Assembly: GCA_022760475.1 (NCBI GenBank)
Contig: JALEFZ010000089.1
Span: 124,001-188,000 of the forward strand
Source of the DNA: Bacteroidia bacterium
GTDB lineage: Bacteria; Bacteroidota; Bacteroidia; J057
DNA: 64,000 bases
Direction: 5' to 3'
Shown here: positions 26,601-33,423 of the stretch, one piece after another
Numbering within the stretch: the first letter of the stretch is position 1
How the letters are laid out: each line of letters begins with the position of its first letter
Notes under the pieces: model-generated
The model's database searches: none
What the model saw: only the letters and a program-made list of their open reading frames with translations
What the model was told of the DNA's origin: nothing
Position numbers and translations under genes: made by a program

Positions 26601-29092
26601 ATGACCTGATGATCTATGACAGGGCGCTTACAGCTGATGAAGCCAAACTTCTGGCTTCTGATACGGAAGAAAAATACCTGATTGCCCACTGGCCTTTGAA
26701 TGTAGACGGAAAAGAAATTGTAGACAATGCTGATGCCTTCTTGCTCAATAACCCATCCTTTGTGGAAGATGCGGAGCGTGGAAAAGTTGCTAGCCTGGAC
26801 GGAGTAAATGACTTCATGATGGCCAAGCATGAGCTTCACCTGGAATTGGGTAGAGCAAACAAGCCTTTCAGCCTATCTCTTTGGATCAACCTGAAACAAG
26901 ATTTTACAGGTGCGAGAAGAACAATCATCAAAAAAGGTGATACCAACCTGGAAAATAACTTCAGCATCCAGATGAATGGAGCTGACAACCACCTGATCTA
27001 TCAGATGACTACTACCCATGGACTGGAGGACGGACTGAGCGCCAATGCCCTCAGCCTGAATACATGGAACCATGTCGTTTATTCTTATGATGGTACGAAG
27101 GTGAACCTGTATATCAACGGAAGTTTCGACAGCGACATCAACCTGATTGGAGATCCCGAGCCAAATACTGGCCACATTTACATAGGAGATGATCCATGGA
27201 ATAGTCCAGTAAATGCCTTGTTGGATGACATTAAAATTCTGAATAAATCCCTCAGTTCGACTGATCTTGGTAAGCAAATGATGGATACCAAACCATTTGC
27301 TATCGGAAATGATGTTTACACAGGAGGAACTTTGGATGGATCTATTGCCAACCTTTTGATCAACAAGACAGACATCTTCACCAACAATACAAGTGTGCCT
27401 GTCGAGATTGAATTGGAAGCCATGAGGTTCTACGCACAGCGTCTGGCCAACCCGATCACTCCATTCGTAGCCAAAGTTGGTGCTACCAACTATGAAGTGC
27501 TAGCGATTGGTACTACCAGAACTTCTTCCGAGTATGTAGTGGGAGAAAACAGGTTTGACTTCAAAGATGGTGATACCAAAGTCGTTACGCTTCAGCCCGG
27601 CGAATCCCTATATCCTGGATTCATGGACGCAAACCCTGACGGCAGCGGCACAGGAATCAACTCTGTCATACCGTTTGGATCAGGCACTGACGAATACTGG
27701 TTCACCGGTAGCAATTCAGGTACAGGTTCTGCCATTATCAGTGAGGGAAGCGATGTAACAGAAGGAACATTTGCTTCGAATGAGACCAAGGATTACAAAT
27801 TCCTGATCGAGGCTACCATGCTGGGATCACAAAATACGTTGAATCAGACCATTAGTGTGGATAAAGTGCCTGTAGCCAAAACGACTGATGGTACGGTAAG
27901 TCTGAATGCCAATTCTACCTTCAACATGCCATTGGACTACAAACTCATAAGTGGTCCTGCGACTCTTGAGGGGCCGAATGTCATTCTGAGTGGTACTTCT
28001 GGACAGGTAGTCATCGAGGTAAGCCAGCAAGGAAATACCAATCTGAATCCTGCAACGACAGAAAGGGTAGACTTCTTTGTCGCCCCTACAGGAAACGGAG
28101 AAGGATCAGGAACAGGTCTTACGGCAACTTACTATAATGATACCGCCATGACTTCTCAGGCGCTTCAAAGAATCGATAGTACCATCGACTTTACATGGGG
28201 CTCCAAGTCGCCTGACGCTTCTGTAAACCCGCTTACCTTCGCGGTAGTTTGGGAAGGAGAGATCGAGTCTCCATTTACAGAAGAAATCACCTTCAAGACT
28301 ACTACAGATGACGGTGTCAGACTTTGGGTAGACGGACAGCTAATCGTTGATAACTGGAATGACCAGAGTGTAAACTCAAACTTCGGTTCCGTCAACCTTA
28401 CGGCCTGGGTCAAGGTGCCCATTAGAATGGAATACTACCAAAACAAGGTTTATGCTGAGGCACAATTGGAATGGTCAAGTAATAGCATGGCTACACAGAT
28501 TGTTCCGACCTCATTCCTTTATCCTCAAAATTCCAGCCTTCCAATAGAACTTAGTGCCTTTGATGTGCAACTGATTGGACAGGAAGCTCGCCTTGAGTGG
28601 CTATCAGCGAATGAGATTGGATCTTCCCACTACACCATCGAAAGAAGCCTCGATGGCACCCTCTTCGAACAGCTTGCAGATGTAAGAGCAAGAGGCCAGT
28701 CCAATTCTTCTACCTATTATGAGTGGATTGATTCCAAGCCACACTACGGTGTGAATTACTATCGCTTGAAGATGGTTGATACAGATGGATCATTTGGATA
28801 CTCAGATATTCGCTCCATCAACCTCAAAGGCGATCAGCTATGGGTGTATCCAAACCCTGGCAAGATTGGACAAGAGCTAAGGGCTTCCATAACCTTTAAA
28901 AACTCCAACGTCGCAAGACTGGCACTCATGGACCTTTCCGGAAGGAAAATCCGCCAGGAAGACTGGACATTGGAGAATGGTCAGGCCGTCGTAAAGATCG
29001 CAACGGACGACCTTGCACCCGGTGGTTACCTCATCGTCGCAACAGCAGGAGATGGAACCCAACTGATTAAAAAGGTACTGATATCAAAATAA
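23639..29092 (+). CDS. Giant T9SS-exported protein: sugar-dehydrogenase, cytochrome-c-like, LamG x2 and PA14 modules
   Basis: 1817 residues. A signal peptide (about 1-43) is followed by a glucose/sorbosone-dehydrogenase-type six-bladed propeller (about 60-460, with LLGIAAHPKFG and GGGMFFDKDGYLYITVGDEGG). Residues 475-800 hold two haem-binding CxxCH motifs (Cys619-Cys622-His623 and Cys700-Cys703-His704). Two concanavalin-like LamG domains cover about 807-1000 and 1015-1215, and a PA14 domain about 1494-1630, with TTDDGVRLWVDGQLIVDNW. A beta-rich linker and a T9SS sorting domain (1735-1817, starting WVYPNPG and ending KKVLISK) finish it. Predicted cell-surface or secreted redox enzyme with carbohydrate-binding modules. 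The propeller probably uses PQQ; the electron acceptor is unknown. Confidence 0.88.
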   Translation: MLHKNTFPQKLLTSIKGSFLYIAIAATLMGAAIPLGIMQYGLDNAVAVGPYLNGNLPETGGSSWDVVEAFPNLTFDDPLQIIEVTALNQFIVAGKYGQIWSITTTDTTISTKNVMLDITVDVFQGGDTGLLGIAAHPKFGKGEGKDYLYVWYRHKQLPQSGQYAYLRLVRYEVNTTTMVANPASAYVMINQFDRHQWHNGGGMFFDKDGYLYITVGDEGGAQDVYNNGQKINEGLLAGMLRIDVDMDASRSHPIRRQPLNPDTPPVGWPDSYSQGYYIPNDNPFLSTDSLYLEEFYAIGLRSPHRATYDSVDEYIFVGDIGQGLREEIDLVVKGSNMQWPFQEGELSGFKAKPDSLIGIETPPFFDYARSMGTSVIGGVVYRGSKFPALYGKYIFGDHTVRRIWSLDPLTAELDYLAVVPEFGVGSKAGISSFFSDSKGEIYVTKLFGSSVDGGKIYKLVQTSTPDPAPATLSATGAFSDLTNMTPQDFVIPYDMNVPFWSDNAKKYRWMIVPNDGTHNTSDEQVVYRKYDAFDWPIGTVFIKHFEYQMDDNDPTSLKKIETRFIVKGSDESIYGLTYKWRDDQTDADLLSAGLLDTLTIQTTIGPREVHWYYPGETECAFCHNESAGGTLGPKSIQLNMDINYPRTGRTANQLKTLSHIGVFENRPDTSALDELPTAIHGDEVEQPLETRVKSYLDSNCGYCHRPNTSIRANFDARFKTPLGSMNLVMGLLEHPKENESENRAIVPGKPDQSMLFRRLSVVHDEISMPPLAKNLMDSAGVALVEEWILSMDEQDGLSDLNEGRIAHYDFEGTFNDVIGDADGVSQNGASIAVDPVRGNVLSTDGVDDYMSVAAKPQFYLGEDDADFSVAFWFMQRTGSVGVDRPIVHKGERHFHNTFAVWMGKNDETVNYRASSTGTVYDGGKTIAEIPLNTWTHITYVKDGNKLYIYLDGVFQGLTTLAGETVPNNHDLYVGAHPLYGAYTNGAFDDLMIYDRALTADEAKLLASDTEEKYLIAHWPLNVDGKEIVDNADAFLLNNPSFVEDAERGKVASLDGVNDFMMAKHELHLELGRANKPFSLSLWINLKQDFTGARRTIIKKGDTNLENNFSIQMNGADNHLIYQMTTTHGLEDGLSANALSLNTWNHVVYSYDGTKVNLYINGSFDSDINLIGDPEPNTGHIYIGDDPWNSPVNALLDDIKILNKSLSSTDLGKQMMDTKPFAIGNDVYTGGTLDGSIANLLINKTDIFTNNTSVPVEIELEAMRFYAQRLANPITPFVAKVGATNYEVLAIGTTRTSSEYVVGENRFDFKDGDTKVVTLQPGESLYPGFMDANPDGSGTGINSVIPFGSGTDEYWFTGSNSGTGSAIISEGSDVTEGTFASNETKDYKFLIEATMLGSQNTLNQTISVDKVPVAKTTDGTVSLNANSTFNMPLDYKLISGPATLEGPNVILSGTSGQVVIEVSQQGNTNLNPATTERVDFFVAPTGNGEGSGTGLTATYYNDTAMTSQALQRIDSTIDFTWGSKSPDASVNPLTFAVVWEGEIESPFTEEITFKTTTDDGVRLWVDGQLIVDNWNDQSVNSNFGSVNLTAWVKVPIRMEYYQNKVYAEAQLEWSSNSMATQIVPTSFLYPQNSSLPIELSAFDVQLIGQEARLEWLSANEIGSSHYTIERSLDGTLFEQLADVRARGQSNSSTYYEWIDSKPHYGVNYYRLKMVDTDGSFGYSDIRSINLKGDQLWVYPNPGKIGQELRASITFKNSNVARLALMDLSGRKIRQEDWTLENGQAVVKIATDDLAPGGYLIVATAGDGTQLIKKVLISK

Positions 29093-29121
29093 GGCGTTAG
29101 ATTGCCTGGAAAATAATTTGT

Positions 29122-29153
29122 AAAAGCCTTTCTTTCGAGAAAGGCTTTTTTTT
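29122..29153 (+). terminator. Intrinsic terminator of the giant T9SS gene
   Basis: A perfect 12-bp stem (AAAAGCCTTTCT against AGAAAGGCTTTT) with a TTCG loop, followed by a T-run. It ends exactly where the next gene's ATG begins. Confidence 0.92.
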
Positions 29154-29681
29154 ATGTCTATCATTGAAAATGAGAAGATCATTTTAAGAGAATTTTGCCT
29201 GGAAGATGCAGAATCCATGTATTTGCTGAACAATGACCCTGAGGTGTTGAAGCATACAGGGGACCTGCCATTCAAATCCCTGACAGAGGCCAAAGAATTC
29301 CTGCTCAACTATAACGCCTACCAATCCTCGGGGATGGGGCGATGGGCAGTGATTCGAAGGTCAGATAAAGCCTTTGTAGGATGGTGTGGCTTGAAGAAAC
29401 ACAAGAGCGGAATGGTAGACCTTGGTTACAGGCTCATGCGGTCTTATTGGGGGAATGGGTACGCGACCATGGCTTCACAATTGAGTCTTGAGTATGCTTT
29501 TTCCAGCCTGAAATTAGAGGAAGTCCTAGCCCGGGCACATATTGATAACATCGCTTCGCATCGGGTAGCTGAAAAGTCTGGGTTTTCCTTTTGGAAGGAG
29601 ACGGAGGTAGAAGGCCTTGGCAAAGCAAAAATTTACAAAATAAAGAGCGAAGATTGGCATAAAAAAAGAGGCCTTTCCTAG
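29154..29681 (+). CDS. GNAT family N-acetyltransferase (RimJ/RimL-like)
   Basis: A 175-residue acetyltransferase that moves acetyl from acetyl-CoA to an amino group. It opens with the family pattern IIENEKIILREFCLEDAESMY. It has GYRLMRSYWGNGYATMASQ, the acetyl-CoA-binding loop, and then a block around VLARAHIDNIASHRVAEKSGF. The ATG abuts the terminator of the preceding gene, so the purine-rich AGAAAGG that would serve as ribosome site is the 3' arm of that hairpin. A promoter upstream of or inside the preceding gene's end, or read-through, is needed. The stop codon lies in the next hairpin. Substrate, whether a protein N-terminus or a small amine, is unknown. Confidence 0.88.
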   Translation: MSIIENEKIILREFCLEDAESMYLLNNDPEVLKHTGDLPFKSLTEAKEFLLNYNAYQSSGMGRWAVIRRSDKAFVGWCGLKKHKSGMVDLGYRLMRSYWGNGYATMASQLSLEYAFSSLKLEEVLARAHIDNIASHRVAEKSGFSFWKETEVEGLGKAKIYKIKSEDWHKKRGLS

Positions 29682-29712
29682 GATCAGGAAGGCCTCTCTG
29701 TATATTTTTTGC
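29661..29712. terminator. Bidirectional terminator between convergent genes
   Basis: An 11-bp stem with one bulged base (AGAGGCCTTTCCT against AGGAAGGCCTCT) flanked by seven A on the left and TATATTTTTT on the right. It can serve the GNAT gene on + and the small secreted-protein gene on -. The GNAT stop codon is inside the hairpin. Confidence 0.85.
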
Positions 29713-29713
29713 C

Positions 29714-30241
29714 TTAATTAGAAATAAAAGACTTCTGTAAGAGCTCTAGTTCGTATAGAATTTTAGAATCATCATCCGATGGAAGTTGGTCTTTGCTGAT
29801 CGAAGTCAAAGTCAGGGTAGTGTGGGTTGTTTGCTGCTGGACAAACAATTTGATTACCCTGGAATCGATACCGATGGTGTAGACTGAAATCCCATTTTTG
29901 TTGTTTTGAAGGATGCCATTCTTTCCACTGACGTAATCCATGTAGTCAAGTACATTTTTCTGGATTTCCTTGGCCAGTTTTTTATCATTGTAGATTCTCG
30001 ATACGGTGGTTGCATAGAGGGTCTCATTCTTAAAGACATACTCCACATGCTTCTTTGCATCTAGTTGTGCCCTAAGAGAGTGCAGCTCTTTATCTTCAAC
30101 AATGCTGCTGATATAATCCCTTGAGTCCAGGTATCTCCTTACCTCGGCCTTGGTTTGCCCGAAAGGGATAAAAAGATTGTTTTGTCCAAAAAGCAAGGAG
30201 GAACAAAACAATAAAATGAAAAGGGTAAATGTAGGCTTCAT
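29714..30241 (-). CDS. Hypothetical secreted protein
   Basis: A 175-residue protein I do not recognise. It has a clean type I signal peptide (MKPTFTLFILLFCSSLLFGQ, cleavage after about residue 19-20), followed by a mixed alpha/beta region. No cysteines occur in the mature part, and no catalytic motif is evident. The pattern IPFGQTKAEVRRYLDSRDY resembles the start of small periplasmic proteins where a pattern of FGxxxxEVxxxL recurs, but this is not enough to name a family. Divergent or upstream neighbours give no functional clue. It is monocistronic and ends at a shared terminator. Confidence 0.75.
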   Translation of the reverse strand: MKPTFTLFILLFCSSLLFGQNNLFIPFGQTKAEVRRYLDSRDYISSIVEDKELHSLRAQLDAKKHVEYVFKNETLYATTVSRIYNDKKLAKEIQKNVLDYMDYVSGKNGILQNNKNGISVYTIGIDSRVIKLFVQQQTTHTTLTLTSISKDQLPSDDDSKILYELELLQKSFISN

Positions 30242-30480
30242 GTCTGGGTGGTTTTAAGAACAAGTGAGCAATAATACGCTTCGTGGGTAAAATTGCAACA
30301 TATATTTGATTATTTGAAATCAAAGGGTAGCAAAGTAATGGCTGTCGAAAAATTTTCCGACTCAGTTTTTACCGAATGGCAAACTTTTGTAATCCTAGAA
30401 TACTTAATGTGGGTCACGCCAAAATCAGGGGAGAGGGAATTTGTGTTGCTGTTAATTCAAAAACGAGGAGAGAGTTGGTA

Positions 30481-31704
30481 TTAGTATTCAAACTTCCCCA
30501 GTTCTTGTTTCAGCTTTTCTACCTTCTTTTGAAATTCCATTTGTCTGGAAGACGCAATAGAATCTGTTTGGGTTATAATTTCGAAGCTCTCTGGTGATGC
30601 TGGGACACCATTCATAAAATACTGAAGGGTGAAACTGCCTTTCTGGTTTTCCAGGTTGTTGCCAATGCTAGCCACAGGATCTCCCTGGTGAACTGCACTG
30701 CCTACTTCAAGGCTATCTTTTAGTTGGCCAAGATGCCGATACTCTGTACTGTAGATTTCGCCATGATTGATTTTGATGTAGGTACCTTTTTGTCTGTTTT
30801 TTGAGATGATGGCTATATCTCCTTTTCCAAGTGCAATGATGGGGGTACCTGTGCTTCCTACATACTCCAATTCGAATTTGGATTTTTCTGTAGGCAATTC
30901 TTCTTCATCAGCATTTGCAGCAGTATATCGCAGGGGGCTTTTTAGAAAAGTCCTTTTTACAGACTGTCCTTCTTCATCATAATAGGTCTCCAGGCTATCT
31001 TGGGGAAAATAGAAGGCAAAATAATCCTTTTTCTTATGGTGAAAATGAGTGGCCATAACCTTGGTAATTCCAATGGAAGTACCATCTACATAAGCTTCTT
31101 CATAGACAACCTTAAAATAGTCCTCGGCATCCAGGTGTGAAAAGTCTATAGACCAGGCATAAATTTCTTCCAGGAGTTTGGCCAGTCGCACATCAAGTTC
31201 CATCTTCTGAATGGTCTGATAAAGTGTCCCATCAATATATCCCCCAATGGTTTTGTTTCTATAAATGGCATTCTCTTTACCTTCATAGACAGAGAGGGTA
31301 TCCCTGAAATCATATACTACAAATTGGGCAGGGTTTTTTTCATAAATAAAATAGTCCACCTCATTGTAGGGGTTTTTTACCAGGGTAAAAGTATTCCCAG
31401 CCCTCATCCTCCTTACATCGAATATCCCGCTTGCCTTTTTCTCAATTGCATCAATTTTGGAGGAGGGAACATCATGCTCTCTGAGCAGGTCCTGCATAAA
31501 TTGATTCTTTCCCAGCGTACCCTGAATAACCTCTTTTGACTTGACATCCAGACCATAAAGCTCATAGCTCATTCTTCTAAGCTCAGGAGCAGGAATGATT
31601 CCTTTGTTTCCTACAGAAGTAGACTCGGAGGTCTGTTGCTGACAGGCCGACAACAGCAGACAAAGTAGGAAGCCTATAGGGACGATTTTTATTGGACTGG
31701 TCAA
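30481..31704 (-). CDS. Lipoprotein with degenerate M23/LytM domain (probable inactive hydrolase)
   Basis: A 407-residue lipoprotein: signal peptide ending LLSAC with Cys21. The middle (about 40-260) resembles the N-terminal region of Bacteroidota M23 peptidases, with LysM/OapA-like strands (RRMRAGNTFTLV, YFIYEKNPAQFVVYDF). The C-terminal region (about 285-375) has the LytM fold signature TGTPIIAL, then YIKINHG, YRHLGQL and VHQGDPVASIGN. The metal-binding H-x-x-x-D segment is absent, and the closing H-x-H is replaced by FTLQYF. Peptidase activity is therefore unlikely. Known degenerate LytM proteins (EnvC, NlpD) activate amidases, a reasonable analogy here. The start is TTG; no ATG precedes the signal peptide in frame. 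A charged coiled C-terminus ends it. Confidence 0.8.
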   Translation of the reverse strand: MTSPIKIVPIGFLLCLLLSACQQQTSESTSVGNKGIIPAPELRRMSYELYGLDVKSKEVIQGTLGKNQFMQDLLREHDVPSSKIDAIEKKASGIFDVRRMRAGNTFTLVKNPYNEVDYFIYEKNPAQFVVYDFRDTLSVYEGKENAIYRNKTIGGYIDGTLYQTIQKMELDVRLAKLLEEIYAWSIDFSHLDAEDYFKVVYEEAYVDGTSIGITKVMATHFHHKKKDYFAFYFPQDSLETYYDEEGQSVKRTFLKSPLRYTAANADEEELPTEKSKFELEYVGSTGTPIIALGKGDIAIISKNRQKGTYIKINHGEIYSTEYRHLGQLKDSLEVGSAVHQGDPVASIGNNLENQKGSFTLQYFMNGVPASPESFEIITQTDSIASSRQMEFQKKVEKLKQELGKFEY

Positions 31705-31864
31705 AATAGAGTGTAAGTGAGTGGTTTAAAACAGAAGTAAGTCCTGCTATCCAACCAAAAATAAAGCTAAATGTGGATAAGGCAAAGAATAATATTCTAA
31801 ATATTATATTGGTGTCCGCAGCATCAATTTATGAAAAACAAACACAATGGGATTGCATTATTCT

Positions 31865-31872
31865 TATATTCG
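31865..31872 (+). promoter_or_regulatory. -7-like promoter box of fabG
   Basis: TATATTCG, one base from the Bacteroidota -7 consensus TAnnTTTG, lies 28 bases before the fabG ATG. The surrounding 11 bases also occur upstream of the giant T9SS gene at 23306-23316. A -33 TTG at the standard distance was not seen. Confidence 0.4.
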
Positions 31873-31900
31873 CCACACTATTTACTAAAATCACATAATT

Positions 31901-32650
31901 ATGAGCCTACTCGAAGGAAAAATTTGCCTGGTTACCGGGGGAACCCGTGGGATAGGGAAGTCTATTGTTACTGAATTTGCCCGTCAGGGAGCAACCGTCG
32001 TTTTTACATTTCGTTCATCAGCCGATGCTGCAAGAGAAATTGAAGCTGCTTTGGAATCCGAAGGTAAAAAGGCTAAAGGGTATCAGGTAGATGCAGGCAA
32101 CTTTGAACAGGTACAAAATCTGATAGATGAGGTAAACAAGGAGTTTGGCAGGATCGATGCCATTGTAAACAATGCTGGTATTACCAAGGACACCCTTCTG
32201 TTGCGCATGGGAGAGGATCACTGGAATGATGTCATTCAAACCAATCTGAACAGTGTGTTCTACATGACCAAAGCTGCCCTCAGACCCATGTTGAAGCAGC
32301 GCAGTGGATCATTCATAAACATCAGTTCTGTGGTAGGCCTACAAGGGAATGCAGGACAGGCCAACTATGCCGCATCCAAGGCTGGAATGATCGGTTTTAC
32401 AAAGTCTGTAGCCAGAGAGGTTGGAAGCAGGGGCATCCGCGCCAATGTAGTTGCGCCTGGCTTCATCGCTACTGAAATGACTGATAAGATTCCTGAAAAG
32501 GAATTGAGTGCATGGTTGGAAAATATCCCCTTGAAGAGAGCTGGTCAACCTGAGGATGTAGCAAATCTATGCGTATTCCTGGCTTCGGACCTTTCGACCT
32601 ATGTGACTGGACAGGTCTACAATGTAGATGGAGGAATGGTAATGGCCTAA
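31901..32650 (+). CDS. fabG: 3-oxoacyl-[ACP] reductase
   Basis: NADPH-dependent reduction of 3-oxoacyl-ACP in the fatty-acid elongation cycle, cytoplasmic. The classical SDR signature is complete: TGGTRGIGKSI cofactor loop, NNAGITKD, catalytic Ser143, Tyr156 and Lys160 in SSVVGLQGNAGQANYAASK, and the PGFIATEMTDKI segment typical of FabG. It ends with YVTGQVYNVDGGMVMA. Length of 249 residues is standard. It is followed after 13 bases by a SMI1/KNR4 gene in the same direction. Other SDRs can look alike, but the NAGITKDTLLLRM and C-terminal motifs favour FabG strongly. Confidence 0.93.
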   Translation: MSLLEGKICLVTGGTRGIGKSIVTEFARQGATVVFTFRSSADAAREIEAALESEGKKAKGYQVDAGNFEQVQNLIDEVNKEFGRIDAIVNNAGITKDTLLLRMGEDHWNDVIQTNLNSVFYMTKAALRPMLKQRSGSFINISSVVGLQGNAGQANYAASKAGMIGFTKSVAREVGSRGIRANVVAPGFIATEMTDKIPEKELSAWLENIPLKRAGQPEDVANLCVFLASDLSTYVTGQVYNVDGGMVMA

Positions 32651-32663
32651 AGCTGTTCTTGAC

Positions 32664-33251
32664 ATGAAAGAACTTTGGCAGAGATTTGAAAAATGGATGG
32701 AGGCAAACGCCTCCTCCCTTCTTGAAGACTTGTATGAAGGTGCCAGTACCTGGGACATCAAGGAGACAGAGGAAGAATTGGAGCTAAAATTTCCTGAGCC
32801 TTTCAAGGAATTCATCATGTTGCATAATGGTGCTATGGTGGCCAATGGAATCATCGGAAACTGGGATCTCTATGGACTGGATGACATTTCAGAGGAGTGT
32901 TTTGACATGGATGAAAAGGTGGAAGAGGGTGATTTTGGGAGCAATGTGAGGCCAGAAGATGGCAAGGTAAAAGGGCAGTGGTGGAACCAAAGCTGGATTC
33001 CCTTTGTAGGAAGCGGCAATGGACACTATTTGTGTCTGGACATGGACCCCGGGCCTGACGGGAAGCCCGGACAGGTAATTGCCTATTTCTATGATTCAGG
33101 AGAGAGACCTGTGTTGGCAGAAAGTTTTGACAAATGGTTTTTGGATGTAATCGAAAGAATGGAAAAGGGAGAAATCTCCATTTTCTATGATGAAACCCTC
33201 GATCAATGGCATTTCGATCAGCCAGGCTTGCTTAATTTGAAAGAAAGCTGA
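32664..33251 (+). CDS. SMI1/KNR4 family protein
   Basis: A 195-residue, acidic cytoplasmic protein. The SMI1/KNR4 core is seen as ATWDIKETEEELELKFPEPF-like N-terminal helices, then LHNGAMV, and a later box GNGHYLCLDMDPG with GQVIAYFYDSG. In bacteria this superfamily is often an immunity protein against polymorphic toxins, but many copies are standalone. No toxin, Rhs or LXG gene lies beside it. It sits 13 bases after fabG, so it is likely co-transcribed. Its function here is not predictable; a regulatory or binding role is possible. Confidence 0.82.
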   Translation: MKELWQRFEKWMEANASSLLEDLYEGASTWDIKETEEELELKFPEPFKEFIMLHNGAMVANGIIGNWDLYGLDDISEECFDMDEKVEEGDFGSNVRPEDGKVKGQWWNQSWIPFVGSGNGHYLCLDMDPGPDGKPGQVIAYFYDSGERPVLAESFDKWFLDVIERMEKGEISIFYDETLDQWHFDQPGLLNLKES

Positions 33252-33423
33252 AATACCTGGACTTTGCCCTGCTTCAACTACGTAGAAAGGAATTAAGGTA
33301 AATTTATAGCCGATAGGCATGATTATATACCTAAATAAAAGACGGGATTGATTAGATTGCAGTTGCAGCTCTGATCAAAATGCAGCTTTTGCCCATCATG
33401 GAATAGAACAGATAGCATAATAG

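Noticed and set aside
23639..29092. Idea that the giant gene is an artefact of two joined genes
   Set aside because: Frame is continuous, with a signal peptide at one end and a sorting domain at the other, and domain linkers look natural.
30293..30484. 63-codon plus-strand frame between two minus-strand genes
   Set aside because: TTG start, no ribosome site, no family likeness; the region more likely holds the promoter of the small secreted-protein gene.
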